The translations under genes were made by a program, and so were the position numbers. Shown piece after piece: positions 1 to 8,355 of a DNA stretch of 64,000 bases (the first letter of the stretch is position 1; every line of letters begins with the position of its first letter). Source of the DNA: Flagellimonas myxillae (GTDB lineage Bacteria; Bacteroidota; Bacteroidia; Flavobacteriales; Flavobacteriaceae). The DNA lies in NCBI RefSeq assembly GCF_023502235.1, contig NZ_JAMFLY010000002.1, positions 62,001-126,000 on the forward strand, read 5' to 3'. The notes beneath the pieces are model-generated. The model made no database searches and was not told the origin of the DNA. It was given only the letters and a program-made list of their open reading frames with translations.

Positions 1-1
1 T

Positions 2-367
2 ATCCCCACGCATTGGCTCTTTGCCGGACCGATTGGGATCATGGCGGGAATCTGTACCATGATCGGCAATCTTGCCGGGGCATTTACCAACATTTTCTTT
101 TTGGCAATGCGATTGCCAAAAAATGAATTTGTTGGCACAGCGGCCTGGTTGTTCTTTATTACCAATCTGTTTAAACTTCCCTTCCACATTTTTGTTTGGA
201 AGACCATTACTTGGGAAACCCTGCTCATTGATGTTAAATTGCTGCCGGCCATAGCTCTTGGATTGGTCTGTGGTGTGGCCATAGTAAAAATGATCAACGA
301 GAAAAACTATAAACGATTCATTTTGGTGGTCACGGCCTTTGGGGCCATAGTCATGTTGTTCAGGTGA
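2..367 (+). CDS. TauE/SafE-family permease, C-terminal part
   Basis: The reading frame is open from the first bases of the window and ends at TGA 365-367, so this is the last ~121 residues of a gene that starts upstream. It shows about four hydrophobic helices, starting around HWLFAGPIGIMAG and ending in FILVVTAFGAIVMLF. This is the look of the second half of TauE/SafE (sulfite exporter-like, DUF81) permeases, which move sulfur oxyanions or small organic anions across the inner membrane. The internal Met codons should not be taken as starts. The family call is moderate because half the protein is missing; the substrate cannot be read. Confidence 0.6.
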   Translation: MPTHWLFAGPIGIMAGICTMIGNLAGAFTNIFFLAMRLPKNEFVGTAAWLFFITNLFKLPFHIFVWKTITWETLLIDVKLLPAIALGLVCGVAIVKMINEKNYKRFILVVTAFGAIVMLFR

Positions 368-467
368 TGGAATACCCGTTTTTATCCCATTGATCAAAAT
401 CCTATCTTAAGGCGCTGAAACTTAGCGCTCCGCAATTGGGCAGTCGCTTTTGTGCAAATCAACCTTT

Positions 468-1643
468 ATGGGAAATCGAATTCAAACCATCGACGTTTTA
501 AGGGCGCTGACCATGTTCCTTATGATTTTTGTGAACGACCTTTGGTCCTTGACCGGGGTGCCCGACTGGCTAAAACATACAGCGGCCGATGAAGATGGAA
601 TGGGGTTTTCCGATATCATTTTTCCTTTGTTCCTATTTATCGTGGGACTTTCGATTCCTCTTGCCATAAACATCAGATTTCAAAAAAAGGAGACCGTTGC
701 CAAAATATCTTGGCATGTCCTGGTTAGAACCTTGGCGTTGTTGGTCATGGGCGTTTTCATGGTCAATTTTGAATCCATTTACGATAAGGCCATGATCATG
801 AATAAAAGTATTTGGGAGATCATCATGGCATTGGCCATCTTTTTAATCTGGATGCATTACAAACGAAATCCGAAAATCAGTAAGGTTCATGAAAACGTGT
901 TGAAAGGGGTCGGGGTCTTACTGCTCATCTTTTTAGCATGGATCTACAAAGGCGGTTCGGCAGAGGAAACCATTTGGATGAGAACCCATTGGTGGGGAAT
1001 TCTTGGGTTGATCGGGTGGGCCTATTTGCTCAATAGTTTCTTGTACCTATTCCTGCGGAAAAGGGGGGTGCTCTTACTCGTGGCTTTTGTGATTTTGCTA
1101 TTTATGAACGTTCAGGAAAGCGGCTATTTTGAGATGCTTCCTTCTTTTAAGATCGTTATCAGCGCCTCAAACCATGTATTGGTGATGGGCGGTGTTTTGT
1201 GTACCGTGCTTTACCTAAAATTCAAGGAACAAGGAAGGGGAATCATTTCGTTTCTGGGCATAATTTCAGTGATGGGAATGGTCTTTCTGGCATACGGATT
1301 TCTTATCCGGCCCGAATTTCCAATCTCAAAAATCCTAGCCACACCTTCTTGGACCGCTATTTGCATCGGCATAGGGCTTTTGAGCTATGTGCTGCTATAC
1401 CTATTGGTGGACATTCTTGGCTACAGCAAATGGGCAAAACCCATAAAACCTGCAGGCACCAGCACCTTGACCTGTTATTTAATGCCCTATTTTATTTATC
1501 CGGTAATTATCTTGATTGGTTTTCAATGGCCAGAATTCCTTTCCCATGGAATCGTTGGCATTGTAAAATCGCTGTTGTTTTCCTTCTTGATTATCCTTTT
1601 TGTCGGGTTCTTGGAGAAAAGAAACCTCACCCTAAAAATTTAA
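468..1643 (+). CDS. DUF5009/COG4299-type acyltransferase-like membrane protein
   Basis: A 391-residue polytopic membrane protein. The N-terminus (RIQTIDVLRALTMFLMIFVND) and the GFSDIIFPLFLFIVGLSIPL segment match the heparan-alpha-glucosaminide N-acetyltransferase-like family (COG4299, DUF5009), in which 10-11 membrane helices carry an acyl group across the membrane to a sugar. I count about ten hydrophobic stretches. The frame is also open from a TTG at 450, but ATG 468 puts the conserved RxxxIDxLR motif at the usual distance from the start. It lies 100 bp after the TauE-like gene and converges with the DUF4249 gene. The real acceptor is unknown. Confidence 0.75.
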   Translation: MGNRIQTIDVLRALTMFLMIFVNDLWSLTGVPDWLKHTAADEDGMGFSDIIFPLFLFIVGLSIPLAINIRFQKKETVAKISWHVLVRTLALLVMGVFMVNFESIYDKAMIMNKSIWEIIMALAIFLIWMHYKRNPKISKVHENVLKGVGVLLLIFLAWIYKGGSAEETIWMRTHWWGILGLIGWAYLLNSFLYLFLRKRGVLLLVAFVILLFMNVQESGYFEMLPSFKIVISASNHVLVMGGVLCTVLYLKFKEQGRGIISFLGIISVMGMVFLAYGFLIRPEFPISKILATPSWTAICIGIGLLSYVLLYLLVDILGYSKWAKPIKPAGTSTLTCYLMPYFIYPVIILIGFQWPEFLSHGIVGIVKSLLFSFLIILFVGFLEKRNLTLKI

Positions 1644-1655
1644 GGGTTTACTGGA

Positions 1656-2864
1656 TTAATCCACCCAAAAGGAGGGTGCTACATTGCTTCCCAATACCCT
1701 ACAATCCCCGCAGGCCCGTTCAATGGCAATAAACTCGGGTTCTTCCCCATAAGCGCTGGGATCGTTATACGTGACATGGCCAAGGCGAACACTTTCCATT
1801 AAAGTAAGTGGCTTAATGGGCTTACAAGGGATGGCATAGGAAGGTTTGCGTTCATTGTGGAAGAAGTCTTCATAGTCGAAGAAAATTCGTTTTTCAGAAA
1901 TGGAGGAGACATCAAAATAACCAAGAACATGTTCTGCCTGGCTTAAATCCGAAAACACATTGCCTTCGAAATACCCTGGCTGATTTTCAGAAAAAACACT
2001 TTCCAAACTTGACAGTTCCTTCAGGGTCTCGTAGTAATTATATGCTTTTTCGGACATTGTAAACTGCCTAACCAAAATGCTGTATCTATGGGTAAGAATA
2101 TAGTTGTTCCGGTTAATAAAATGAACATTGAACCGAACCAATCGGTCCTCTTCTGAATCATCGGTTCTAGTGATAATAATATTCCTGGAATGATCCGAAC
2201 CGTAACATACACGGGCCTCCTCGGTTCTTGGTACCCGTATCAAAGTTTCGGTATCGGTGATGGCATGGGTGATGGCCCCTGCGGGCACATTGTTGTTATT
2301 CACAATTTTAAACTCCATCGGATTCCACCTTGGAGCGATTACGCGATAGGTTTCCTCATATTCAAAACGATAGAATCTAGAAGTCCCTGATGGGTCAAAA
2401 CTGTCAAGAAAAATGGCCATGCCCTCCTCTCCAAATTCGTTAGTGGTCCTTACGGCGTATACACTGTCTATTTTGGCCTCGCTTTGAAGTTGTGCCGGGT
2501 TGGAGGTATAGGATCTACCATTGTTTGTTTGAACGGAAAGGGTGTAGGCTGTGTTTGGTTCCGCTTTAAATGGTGCGTCCGACATGTATTTTCCAGGGCT
2601 TACTTCAGAAAAGTTGAGGGTACGATTATCGTTGGTGACAATCTTTACTTGAGCATTCGTTTCGGCTGCTGCGCTATCTTGTTCAAACCGGTATGCCCGG
2701 CTCAGGACAATTTGTTGGTCCTTGAGCTCATCCGTAATAAATGCGTCAATCACCAAAGCACTTTCAAACTCCTCAATGGTTGCGTCAAATGGTTCTATAC
2801 AGCCCGCTAGGGACAGTATGACCATCGTGGCACAAATACCTTTTATAAATTTCGGGTGTTCCAT
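1656..2864 (-). CDS. DUF4249 domain-containing outer-membrane lipoprotein
   Basis: A 402-residue lipoprotein. Lipobox LSLAGC places the lipidated cysteine at residue 22, and no retention-type charge follows directly. The body (ALVIDAFITDELKDQQIVLSR..., then a beta-rich domain with VVTNDNR-like and NTAYTL strands, and a C-terminal segment with GYF/VFSDL and CGDCRVLGS) is the Bacteroidota DUF4249 family. In this phylum DUF4249 genes usually follow a TonB-dependent receptor gene and are thought to be its surface partner. Here the 480 bp upstream hold no receptor, so this copy is an orphan. The substrate is unknown. Confidence 0.85.
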   Translation of the reverse strand: MEHPKFIKGICATMVILSLAGCIEPFDATIEEFESALVIDAFITDELKDQQIVLSRAYRFEQDSAAAETNAQVKIVTNDNRTLNFSEVSPGKYMSDAPFKAEPNTAYTLSVQTNNGRSYTSNPAQLQSEAKIDSVYAVRTTNEFGEEGMAIFLDSFDPSGTSRFYRFEYEETYRVIAPRWNPMEFKIVNNNNVPAGAITHAITDTETLIRVPRTEEARVCYGSDHSRNIIITRTDDSEEDRLVRFNVHFINRNNYILTHRYSILVRQFTMSEKAYNYYETLKELSSLESVFSENQPGYFEGNVFSDLSQAEHVLGYFDVSSISEKRIFFDYEDFFHNERKPSYAIPCKPIKPLTLMESVRLGHVTYNDPSAYGEEPEFIAIERACGDCRVLGSNVAPSFWVD

Positions 2865-3346
2865 AGTTCACACATTCTTTGTTGTAATCCTGAGAGTTCA
2901 TATGGATTCTTCGAAGAACCATTTGGACACATCAAATTCACGAAATGCTGGGAGACTATATCTAACTTACGAAAAACTACTGAATTACTTTTTAGGAAGC
3001 TCCCAAACTCGAAGAAGGTTTTGGGCGCAAAAAAGCCCCAGTGAGATGTGTGTCTGTTGACACAATCTCGCCTGCTCCCGAAGGTTGCAGGAAAAAAAGG
3101 AGCAATTTAAGGGGAAAAGCCAATTGGTAAAATTCCGCTGTAGCACCTATGAGAAAAAGTTGTTGACGGCTAAAGCAAAGCTATGTGGACTATCAAATTA
3201 AGAGAGTATGATGAGATTCAGTGGGATAATCTTAGTGAGTTGCTAAAATTCAACCTCGCCAGTGCAAATGTCGAAATAGCAAGGGCATTAATTGGAAGAA
3301 AAAACGAGAATACTGGATAACTTGAAACAAATCTAACTTTAAAGTC
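2865..3346. other. 482-bp spacer without a clear gene
   Basis: No convincing long ORF. It holds a 12-bp palindrome TTCTTCGAAGAA (2907-2918), a GGGC/GCCC mini-hairpin at about 3023-3037, and a hairpin 3043-3069 (GAGATGTGTGTC, loop TGTT, GACACAATCTC, one bulge). A small ORF at 3183-3320 is listed separately. The spacer occupies the place where a TonB receptor gene would be expected upstream of DUF4249, but I see no receptor remnant. Confidence 0.4.
3183..3320 (+). CDS. possible 45-residue peptide or gene remnant
   Basis: ATG 3183 to TAA 3318-3320 encodes 45 residues beginning MWTIKLREYDEIQWDNLSEL and ending in ALIGRKNENTG, a fairly hydrophilic, helix-prone composition that does not look like random translation of AT-rich DNA. 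I do not recognise it. It could be a short gene, or the remnant of a larger gene lost from this spacer. There is no clear ribosome site. It runs toward the convergent gene at 3347-3841. Confidence 0.2.
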   Translation: MWTIKLREYDEIQWDNLSELLKFNLASANVEIARALIGRKNENTG

Positions 3347-3841
3347 TCACATATTTTCTCTTTCTCTACTGCCTACTTTAGGTTTAAATGAGCCCAACAT
3401 CAATTCAGCCAACAATGGTACAACATTCAATTGACCGATGAACTGCTCAGTATGTTCATTGTCAATAAACTCCTGACTCAATCTACCTGCTGGTATGGAC
3501 TCCTTGGCCAAAGCTACTAGCTCGGGCATCATGGGCACCAAAAAGAAAAAGGCATTTATTGTCAAGAAAGCGACGGCAACGAATTTTAGCTTTAGCCAAT
3601 TGGGTTTCTCGTTAAATGAAAAGTAAAGTACCATATCAGAAAGAATTTTCAAGGCAAGCCCTGGCAATATCAAGATATAGGCGCTCTTTTCCTTATAGAC
3701 ATAGACGTTATATACAGTATTAGCATCTGCATCACTAAAAATGATACCTATAACAATATGGGATAGGATACCACCAACGTACATGATAGTTCCTATCTCC
3801 TGTATAAAGTCAAGAGTTTTGTGAAGTTTCTCGTTGTTCAC
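3347..3841 (-). CDS. hypothetical four-helix membrane protein
   Basis: 164 residues with four hydrophobic segments: about 16-33 (IGTIMYVGGILSHIVIGI), 51-72, 86-104 (LKFVAVAFLTINAFFFLVP) and 137-152. The arrangement resembles small DUF2269-like membrane proteins, but I cannot name a family with confidence. It is the last gene of the minus-strand operon that begins at the AraC gene (8039), 3 bp after the tandem-domain lipoprotein gene. Its role is probably linked to the reductase-like flavocytochrome of that operon, by position only. Confidence 0.6.
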   Translation of the reverse strand: MNNEKLHKTLDFIQEIGTIMYVGGILSHIVIGIIFSDADANTVYNVYVYKEKSAYILILPGLALKILSDMVLYFSFNEKPNWLKLKFVAVAFLTINAFFFLVPMMPELVALAKESIPAGRLSQEFIDNEHTEQFIGQLNVVPLLAELMLGSFKPKVGSRERENM

Positions 3842-3844
3842 AAC

Positions 3845-4597
3845 TTACTCTTTGGTTCCCATCCAAAATATGCCCACTGGATATAACTTATACGAGGCAA
3901 CCGCATTTCTCACGAACGGTAATGGGTCTATGATGGACTTGGCCTCCTCTTCCGTATTGGCGTTGACAAAGAAGACAAAATCCGTCTTGTCATTCTCTTT
4001 TTGCGTACCCTCGATATCGAAATATACGTTCTCTATCTGTCCGGAGTTCCAAAGTTCCATCAACTTTTCATTCTGGCCGACCACCATGGTCCTTTCAGGT
4101 TTATAGTCGGTGTTCCAAACCGCTACGAACGAGCTTGTTCCTCCCCTTTCCTTTATGGCCTCTTCGTTCCTTTTCAGCCAAAGTGTCCCAACGGGATATG
4201 TGGTGTAGGTCGCAATGCCTTTTTCTACCACTACCAGACCGTCCAAAATGGTCTTTGCCTCGGTCTCGTCCGTTGCTTTCAGGGTGAATGTAATGTTCGG
4301 GAAATAGGAAAATTTATCGTATTTGGCCTCGGCATCGTAATAGACGTTTTCGACAATGCCGTCTTCCCAAAGTTTACGTAACTGGTCGGACTGGAGCATG
4401 GAGTTTTCCATAACCAATTTTTCATTTTTTGTCGCCCAATTGAATACAACCGCATAGTTCTGGGTAATTCTTCGGGTTTGCTGTTCTTCCTCAATGGCTT
4501 CAGTTCTGTCGTCCAGTTCCGTAGCCTGTTTTTTGCCCTGATCCTTACAGTTGGTAAGGAAAAGGGCAATCAGTGATAGTGTGATGATTTTTTTCAT
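3845..4597 (-). CDS. lipoprotein with two tandem YCII/muconolactone-isomerase-like domains
   Basis: 250 residues. Lipobox LFLTNC gives a lipidated Cys17, then an acidic linker. Two homologous domains follow, about residues 48-143 and 155-250. Each has the pattern NEKL(M)..N..LQ.D.L.KLW..G.(V/I)ENVY(Y/F)D.E, later F.(L/V).A..E.EAK.I.D.L, and ends YPVG(T/I).W. This beta-alpha-beta arrangement resembles YCII-like or muconolactone-isomerase-like ferredoxin folds. It is an internal duplication exported to an outer membrane, which is unusual because such domains are mostly cytoplasmic. The gene sits in the AraC-flavocytochrome operon. No catalytic residue pair can be assigned. Confidence 0.6.
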   Translation of the reverse strand: MKKIITLSLIALFLTNCKDQGKKQATELDDRTEAIEEEQQTRRITQNYAVVFNWATKNEKLVMENSMLQSDQLRKLWEDGIVENVYYDAEAKYDKFSYFPNITFTLKATDETEAKTILDGLVVVEKGIATYTTYPVGTLWLKRNEEAIKERGGTSSFVAVWNTDYKPERTMVVGQNEKLMELWNSGQIENVYFDIEGTQKENDKTDFVFFVNANTEEEAKSIIDPLPFVRNAVASYKLYPVGIFWMGTKE

Positions 4598-4615
4598 GGT
4601 TTGTGTTTAGTATGA

Positions 4616-5146
4616 CTAATCTATTTTCTTGATGCGATTGGCAAAAATGATAAACCCCAGTCCACCGAGTACTATAAGAAAGCCTGCAACGGAAAGGCCG
4701 GAGGACGTACTTTTCAGCAGCGACATAAAAAGGACGAACGAACCTATAAAATTGATGGCACCGACCATTAGCCTGGTCATCAAAATGGACTTGTCCACTT
4801 TAAAGCTGCTTCGCAATACGGAAAAGGCGAACATTATCTCGAATAGACCATAGACCATAATGAAATAGGTGGCCATCTTCAGGAACATATCCAAGGTGTC
4901 GGGCCAAATTGCAATCAATATTGCAAAGGTCATCAGTCCTGCTCCCTGTAAAAAATGGAATGTTTTTGCAACCTTATGTTGTCCGTTTACCTGGGAAAAG
5001 ATAAATGCCATTATTCCGGAAACTAAAAGGAAAAGTGGCACCAATATCTTGGAGGTTCCCACCCCGATAGAGGTTGATAGTAATAAGGTTATGCCCGCTG
5101 CGAGCATAGATATGCCGCTCAGGGTAAGGTAAATTGGTTTGTTCAT
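4616..5146 (-). CDS. HdeD-like (DUF308) membrane protein
   Basis: 176 residues with six regularly spaced hydrophobic helices arranged as three helical pairs (LSGISMLAAGITLLL, ILVPLFLLVSGIMAFIF, LQGAGLMTFAILIAI, MATYFIMVYGLFEIMFAF, LMVGAINFIGSFVLFM, VAGFLIVLGGLGFIIFA). This is the layout and size of HdeD/DUF308 acid- or stress-linked inner-membrane proteins. It ends in a basic tail (RIKKID). It is co-oriented with the genes on both sides, 18 bp before the lipoprotein gene. Function beyond a stress association is unknown. Confidence 0.65.
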   Translation of the reverse strand: MNKPIYLTLSGISMLAAGITLLLSTSIGVGTSKILVPLFLLVSGIMAFIFSQVNGQHKVAKTFHFLQGAGLMTFAILIAIWPDTLDMFLKMATYFIMVYGLFEIMFAFSVLRSSFKVDKSILMTRLMVGAINFIGSFVLFMSLLKSTSSGLSVAGFLIVLGGLGFIIFANRIKKID

Positions 5147-5173
5147 AATTCTATTTTGTGATTATTGTTCAAT

Positions 5174-5908
5174 TTAATGGGCGTCCCCCTTTTCCCCATC
5201 GACCCATCGTTGCATCATCACCCTTTGGGCGGGGGTCTGTTGGGTTCCACCTGCCAACACATCTAGGAACCTGTCCCAAAGGTTTTTCTTCTTATAAGCC
5301 TCTGTTTTTAATTGCTCATAGGCATCCATGTATTCGTCTGTGTATTTGTGCGCTTCCTCAATGGAGTAGCCAGAAGGTATGTGTTTTAATATGGTGTCGC
5401 TCAGTTCGTCTATTTCATCCGGAGTGCACTTTTCCATAAGCCCCAATTGGATTCCTATGGCATTGGCCTCTTTGCCCATGAACCCGTGGGATTGCATTAA
5501 ACTGTTCCATAGTTCGCCCCAATCATCTTTTTTGTTTTCCGGAAGGCTTGATTGACCAAGGCTCTTCATTTTTTCATAGGAAGCCTCCATCTTGGAAACA
5601 TGCCCCGGATAATCGTTCCATCTGGCAGAAAGGCCCTCGGTTGATTTTTCCTTTATCCTTGAAATGACAAACCGCATGATTTCCTCAAGATGTGATTTTG
5701 TGGCGTTGAAATCAATAATTTCACTGGCCCATTGTTGTTTCGTGGTTTCGGAGCCATACATATTGACCATTCCCGTTGCCTTGTCCATATCTTCTTTTAG
5801 GACCGCTCCCATGGATTTCATTGATGTCCAGTTTTCGGAAATTGATAAAGCATATTGCCGTATGGACACTACGGCTTCGATAATTGGGTTGAATTCTTTT
5901 TGTTCCAT
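5174..5908 (-). CDS. hypothetical soluble helical protein
   Basis: 244 residues, no signal peptide or membrane helix, rich in predicted helix with Met, Lys and Glu (for example SISENWTSMKSMGAVLKEDM and TKSHLEEIMRFVISRIKEKS). The second half has MEKCTPDEIDELSDTILKHI, then a Tyr-rich helix (YTDEYMDAYEQLKTEAYKKK). I do not recognise the family. It lies 12 bp downstream of the flavocytochrome gene and is very probably co-transcribed with it. It could be a cytoplasmic regulator or stress partner of that enzyme, by position only. Confidence 0.6.
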   Translation of the reverse strand: MEQKEFNPIIEAVVSIRQYALSISENWTSMKSMGAVLKEDMDKATGMVNMYGSETTKQQWASEIIDFNATKSHLEEIMRFVISRIKEKSTEGLSARWNDYPGHVSKMEASYEKMKSLGQSSLPENKKDDWGELWNSLMQSHGFMGKEANAIGIQLGLMEKCTPDEIDELSDTILKHIPSGYSIEEAHKYTDEYMDAYEQLKTEAYKKKNLWDRFLDVLAGGTQQTPAQRVMMQRWVDGEKGDAH

Positions 5909-5920
5909 ATTGTTAAGTTG

Positions 5921-7225
5921 TTATCTGAATGAAAATTCTTCGTCGTGGATGTCCTGTTGTTTAACGCCCTCCGCCTTGAGCTGTTTGAAAAGGCTTTTTT
6001 TCAAGGGTTCAGGCCCGCAGACGAAATAGGACTTCTCTTTTGGGTCACGGATGCTCATATCATCAACATTGATATGCCCTCGCTTGTCGGATGGCCAAAG
6101 AATAAAATCTAATAAAGGATTGTTCTTTGCAGTCTCTTCCAAACGCTTTCTGTATGGAGCCTCATCCTCATTGGCAACACACCAAAAAAGAGTGATTTTA
6201 TTGGTATAATAATCCTTTATCAGCGATAGGAACGGTGTAATGCCGATACCTCCTGCAACCCAAATCTGTTCCTTTTCTTTGGAGTGGGCGGTGGTGAACT
6301 TTCCATAAGGTCCCTCTACCCGTACTTCGTCCCCCCCATTGAGCTTATCCGCCAATCCATCCGTAAAATCGCCTAGACCTTTGACGGTAATTTGTAGGTG
6401 GCTTTTATCATTGGGGTGACTGCTGATAGTGAAGGGGTGCTGCTCCCTTTTGCTAATTGTTGGAAAAGTGAAAAAGGCGAACTGTCCTGCCCTGAAACCA
6501 AGTTCTTTTGCTTTGGGCACAAGTCCTATTTCCGAAATCCCATTGCCCAAATCCTTGACCGTATTCACGGTATAGTAAAGCTTCTTGTTGAAAAGGCCAA
6601 AAAGAAAGGCCCGGTAGAACCATGCTACAATACCGACAAAGGCCATTCCGAAAACATAGATTCTTGTAATCGGAAGCTCCTTAATAAGACTCAATACCAT
6701 AATACCGTGCACTACACCCATTACATAGAACACGCCCATCAATTTGTGGAAGTTTATCCATTTATGGTATGGTATCTTTCTTTTGAAAATTGGGGCTGCC
6801 GAAAGGATAACACCAATAAGGATAAGTGCAAATGCATAGAATCCCAATGGTTTGCCTGGATTGAATTCCACTAAGTCCCTTGGTACGACAAAGAAATGTG
6901 CCAACAAAAGGAACACGGCAATTACTCCTGACCTACGATGGATAAGGTACATCTTGTCAAGACCACCGAAAAGGTTCTCTACCCATCGGGCTCGTGTGGC
7001 CATAAGGAAGTTAAATGCAAAGACCGTAACAACCCAAGATGAAAAAACTTCACCAAGGATACGGTGGGGATTCTTCCAAGTTACATCGGTCAACTCTCCA
7101 AAGAACATGGTATCGGAGGATACCTCTTTGAAAGATCCTTGATAGAAGTAAAGGTCTATGGCCCAAAAAATAAAGTGGATACCAACAATGATAGGAAAAT
7201 AGATTTCCTGCTTAAGTCGTCTCAT
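5921..7225 (-). CDS. ferric-reductase-like flavocytochrome (NADPH-oxidase family)
   Basis: 434 residues. Residues ~1-215 form a membrane domain of about six helices with paired histidines suited to two b haems (HRRSGVIAVFLLLAHFF, then HKWINFHKLMGVFYVMGVVH). Residues ~216-434 are a cytoplasmic FAD/NAD(P)H domain of the ferredoxin-reductase type: an FAD site near HPFTISS, GPYGKFT, the nucleotide site AGGIGITPFLSL, and CGPEP near the end. The protein should move electrons from NAD(P)H across the membrane to an outside acceptor such as Fe(III) or oxygen. It is the largest gene of the operon and follows the AraC gene by 22 bp. Confidence 0.85.
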   Translation of the reverse strand: MRRLKQEIYFPIIVGIHFIFWAIDLYFYQGSFKEVSSDTMFFGELTDVTWKNPHRILGEVFSSWVVTVFAFNFLMATRARWVENLFGGLDKMYLIHRRSGVIAVFLLLAHFFVVPRDLVEFNPGKPLGFYAFALILIGVILSAAPIFKRKIPYHKWINFHKLMGVFYVMGVVHGIMVLSLIKELPITRIYVFGMAFVGIVAWFYRAFLFGLFNKKLYYTVNTVKDLGNGISEIGLVPKAKELGFRAGQFAFFTFPTISKREQHPFTISSHPNDKSHLQITVKGLGDFTDGLADKLNGGDEVRVEGPYGKFTTAHSKEKEQIWVAGGIGITPFLSLIKDYYTNKITLFWCVANEDEAPYRKRLEETAKNNPLLDFILWPSDKRGHINVDDMSIRDPKEKSYFVCGPEPLKKSLFKQLKAEGVKQQDIHDEEFSFR

Positions 7226-7247
7226 GGCTATGGTTGTTTTGACAAAC

Positions 7248-8039
7248 CTATAGCTTCTTGATATTCCTCAATTGTATAAATTGGTCATTTTGGCTCTTGA
7301 AGAGTGCTGTGGGTGTCTGCCCCGTATGTTTCTTTACCTCACGTATGAAATGGGCCTGATCAAAGAAACCTTTAGGTGGGAAAAACTCTCCTTCGGTTAT
7401 CTTGAAATAGGCTCGGTAACACTTTTGGATGTTCAGGTATTTTTTAAGTGAGATACCGATATACTTATTCAAATACCTATTGATGTCCCTTTGTGGCCAA
7501 TATATCTGTTTTGCGACATCCTTTGCCAGAACACTTTCATAATTACTATATAGGTATTGGCTCAATCGTAGCCTGTTGGCCCTAATTTGTTCTTTAGGTG
7601 GTAGTTTTTTCTGGAGTATATCCTCTAATTGCTGCACAACGGACTCAAACCCATTAAAGTCAATAGCGTCTATACCGAAAAAATCCGTCTCCTTTTGCGC
7701 CACACTATTAAGTATTGAACGGATTTCCCTTTTAAAGATTAACTCTGCAGAAATTATCTTGAACTTTATCCCATAGGTAGTTACTCGTGGGGGTATTACG
7801 ATGTCTATTTCATTTGCCCAAATCCCAGTCAAAAAATATGCCTTGATCTTACCATCGAGGAGTTGGATAATCAGTTTGAAATACCCATCGGGACAAATGG
7901 TCATCTCCTGAGGTTCATCGGAAGGGTTCTCGGCTTTGAAATAAAGAGAGACATAATCGTCCAAGTCCTTGGACGGGTAGATCTCATTATAGACATGGTT
8001 GTTACTTATTGACATAAAGGTTTTTGGTTCCCCAAACAT
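7248..8039 (-). CDS. AraC-family transcriptional regulator
   Basis: 263 residues. The first ~150 form a sensor domain of the type common in Bacteroidota AraC proteins (CPDGYFKLIIQLLDGKIKAY, then GIKFKIISAELIF). The last ~95 hold two helix-turn-helix motifs: LAKDVAKQIYWPQRDINRYL and FFDQAHFIREVKKHTGQTPT, the second close to the AraC signature (G(F/Y).D.sHF...F+...G.TP). It heads the minus-strand operon down to 3347 and probably controls it. ATG 8039 has an AGGCAAGG-type site before it; ATG 8015 is an alternative start. Confidence 0.85.
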   Translation of the reverse strand: MFGEPKTFMSISNNHVYNEIYPSKDLDDYVSLYFKAENPSDEPQEMTICPDGYFKLIIQLLDGKIKAYFLTGIWANEIDIVIPPRVTTYGIKFKIISAELIFKREIRSILNSVAQKETDFFGIDAIDFNGFESVVQQLEDILQKKLPPKEQIRANRLRLSQYLYSNYESVLAKDVAKQIYWPQRDINRYLNKYIGISLKKYLNIQKCYRAYFKITEGEFFPPKGFFDQAHFIREVKKHTGQTPTALFKSQNDQFIQLRNIKKL

Positions 8040-8120
8040 ACCTTGCCTAGTTTTAATTCAATTGTATAAAATAGTCATTATTTATTCTTTGCCCCCTTAT
8101 TTGCCCCCTATTCAATAAAA

Positions 8121-8151
8121 AACCCCTCTAAACCAATTATTTAGAAGGGTT
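8121..8151 (-). terminator. original tRNA terminator, displaced by the element
   Basis: On the minus strand AACCCTTCTAAA / TTTAGAGGGGTT forms a 12-bp stem with one mismatch, loop of 7, followed by TTTTTT. It ends 2 bp before the left copy of the 15-bp att repeat. Before insertion it would have lain directly downstream of the tRNA gene now at 28301-28374, so it is best read as that gene's own terminator, now 20 kb away. Confidence 0.6.
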
Positions 8152-8153
8152 TT

Positions 8154-8168
8154 ATGTGGTCCCACCTG
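8154..8168. repeat. left attachment repeat (att core)
   Basis: ATGTGGTCCCACCTG occurs here and again at 28298-28312, where it forms the 3' end of a tRNA gene on the minus strand (CAGGTGGGACCA). A 15-bp perfect repeat of a tRNA 3' end next to a tyrosine integrase gene is the classical mark of site-specific integration. Confidence 0.85.
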
Positions 8169-8298
8169 AACCAGTTTGCTACAATAAACCAAAATTTATC
8201 ATCCAGCGAAAACCTTTAAAATTATCAGTAAAATCAACACTTAGTGGAGATATAGAATAAAATTATTGTTTGTTCCTGTTGGATGAAATTGTATTGTA

Positions 8299-8336
8299 CC
8301 GTACATTGCCGTACAAAAATAAGCACTTTTGTACGG
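8299..8336. repeat. CCGTACA repeats, left-end integrase arm sites (predicted)
   Basis: CCGTACA at 8299-8305 and 8309-8315 and its complement TGTACGG at 8330-8336. The last two form a 10-bp inverted repeat CCGTACAAAA / TTTTGTACGG with an 8-bp spacer. The same heptamer occurs twice at the right end (28224-28241). Position just inside both ends and directly before int fits arm-type binding sites of the integrase, possibly also autoregulation of int. Confidence 0.6.
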
Positions 8337-8355
8337 TGAATAATTCATCTATTTT

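Noticed and set aside
1199..1732. 177-residue open frame overlapping the DUF5009 gene
   Set aside because: Different frame of a clearly coding region, His/Pro/Trp-rich and without any motif.
4001..4381. 126-residue plus-strand frame
   Set aside because: Antisense to the two-domain lipoprotein gene, which has a lipobox and internal repeats.
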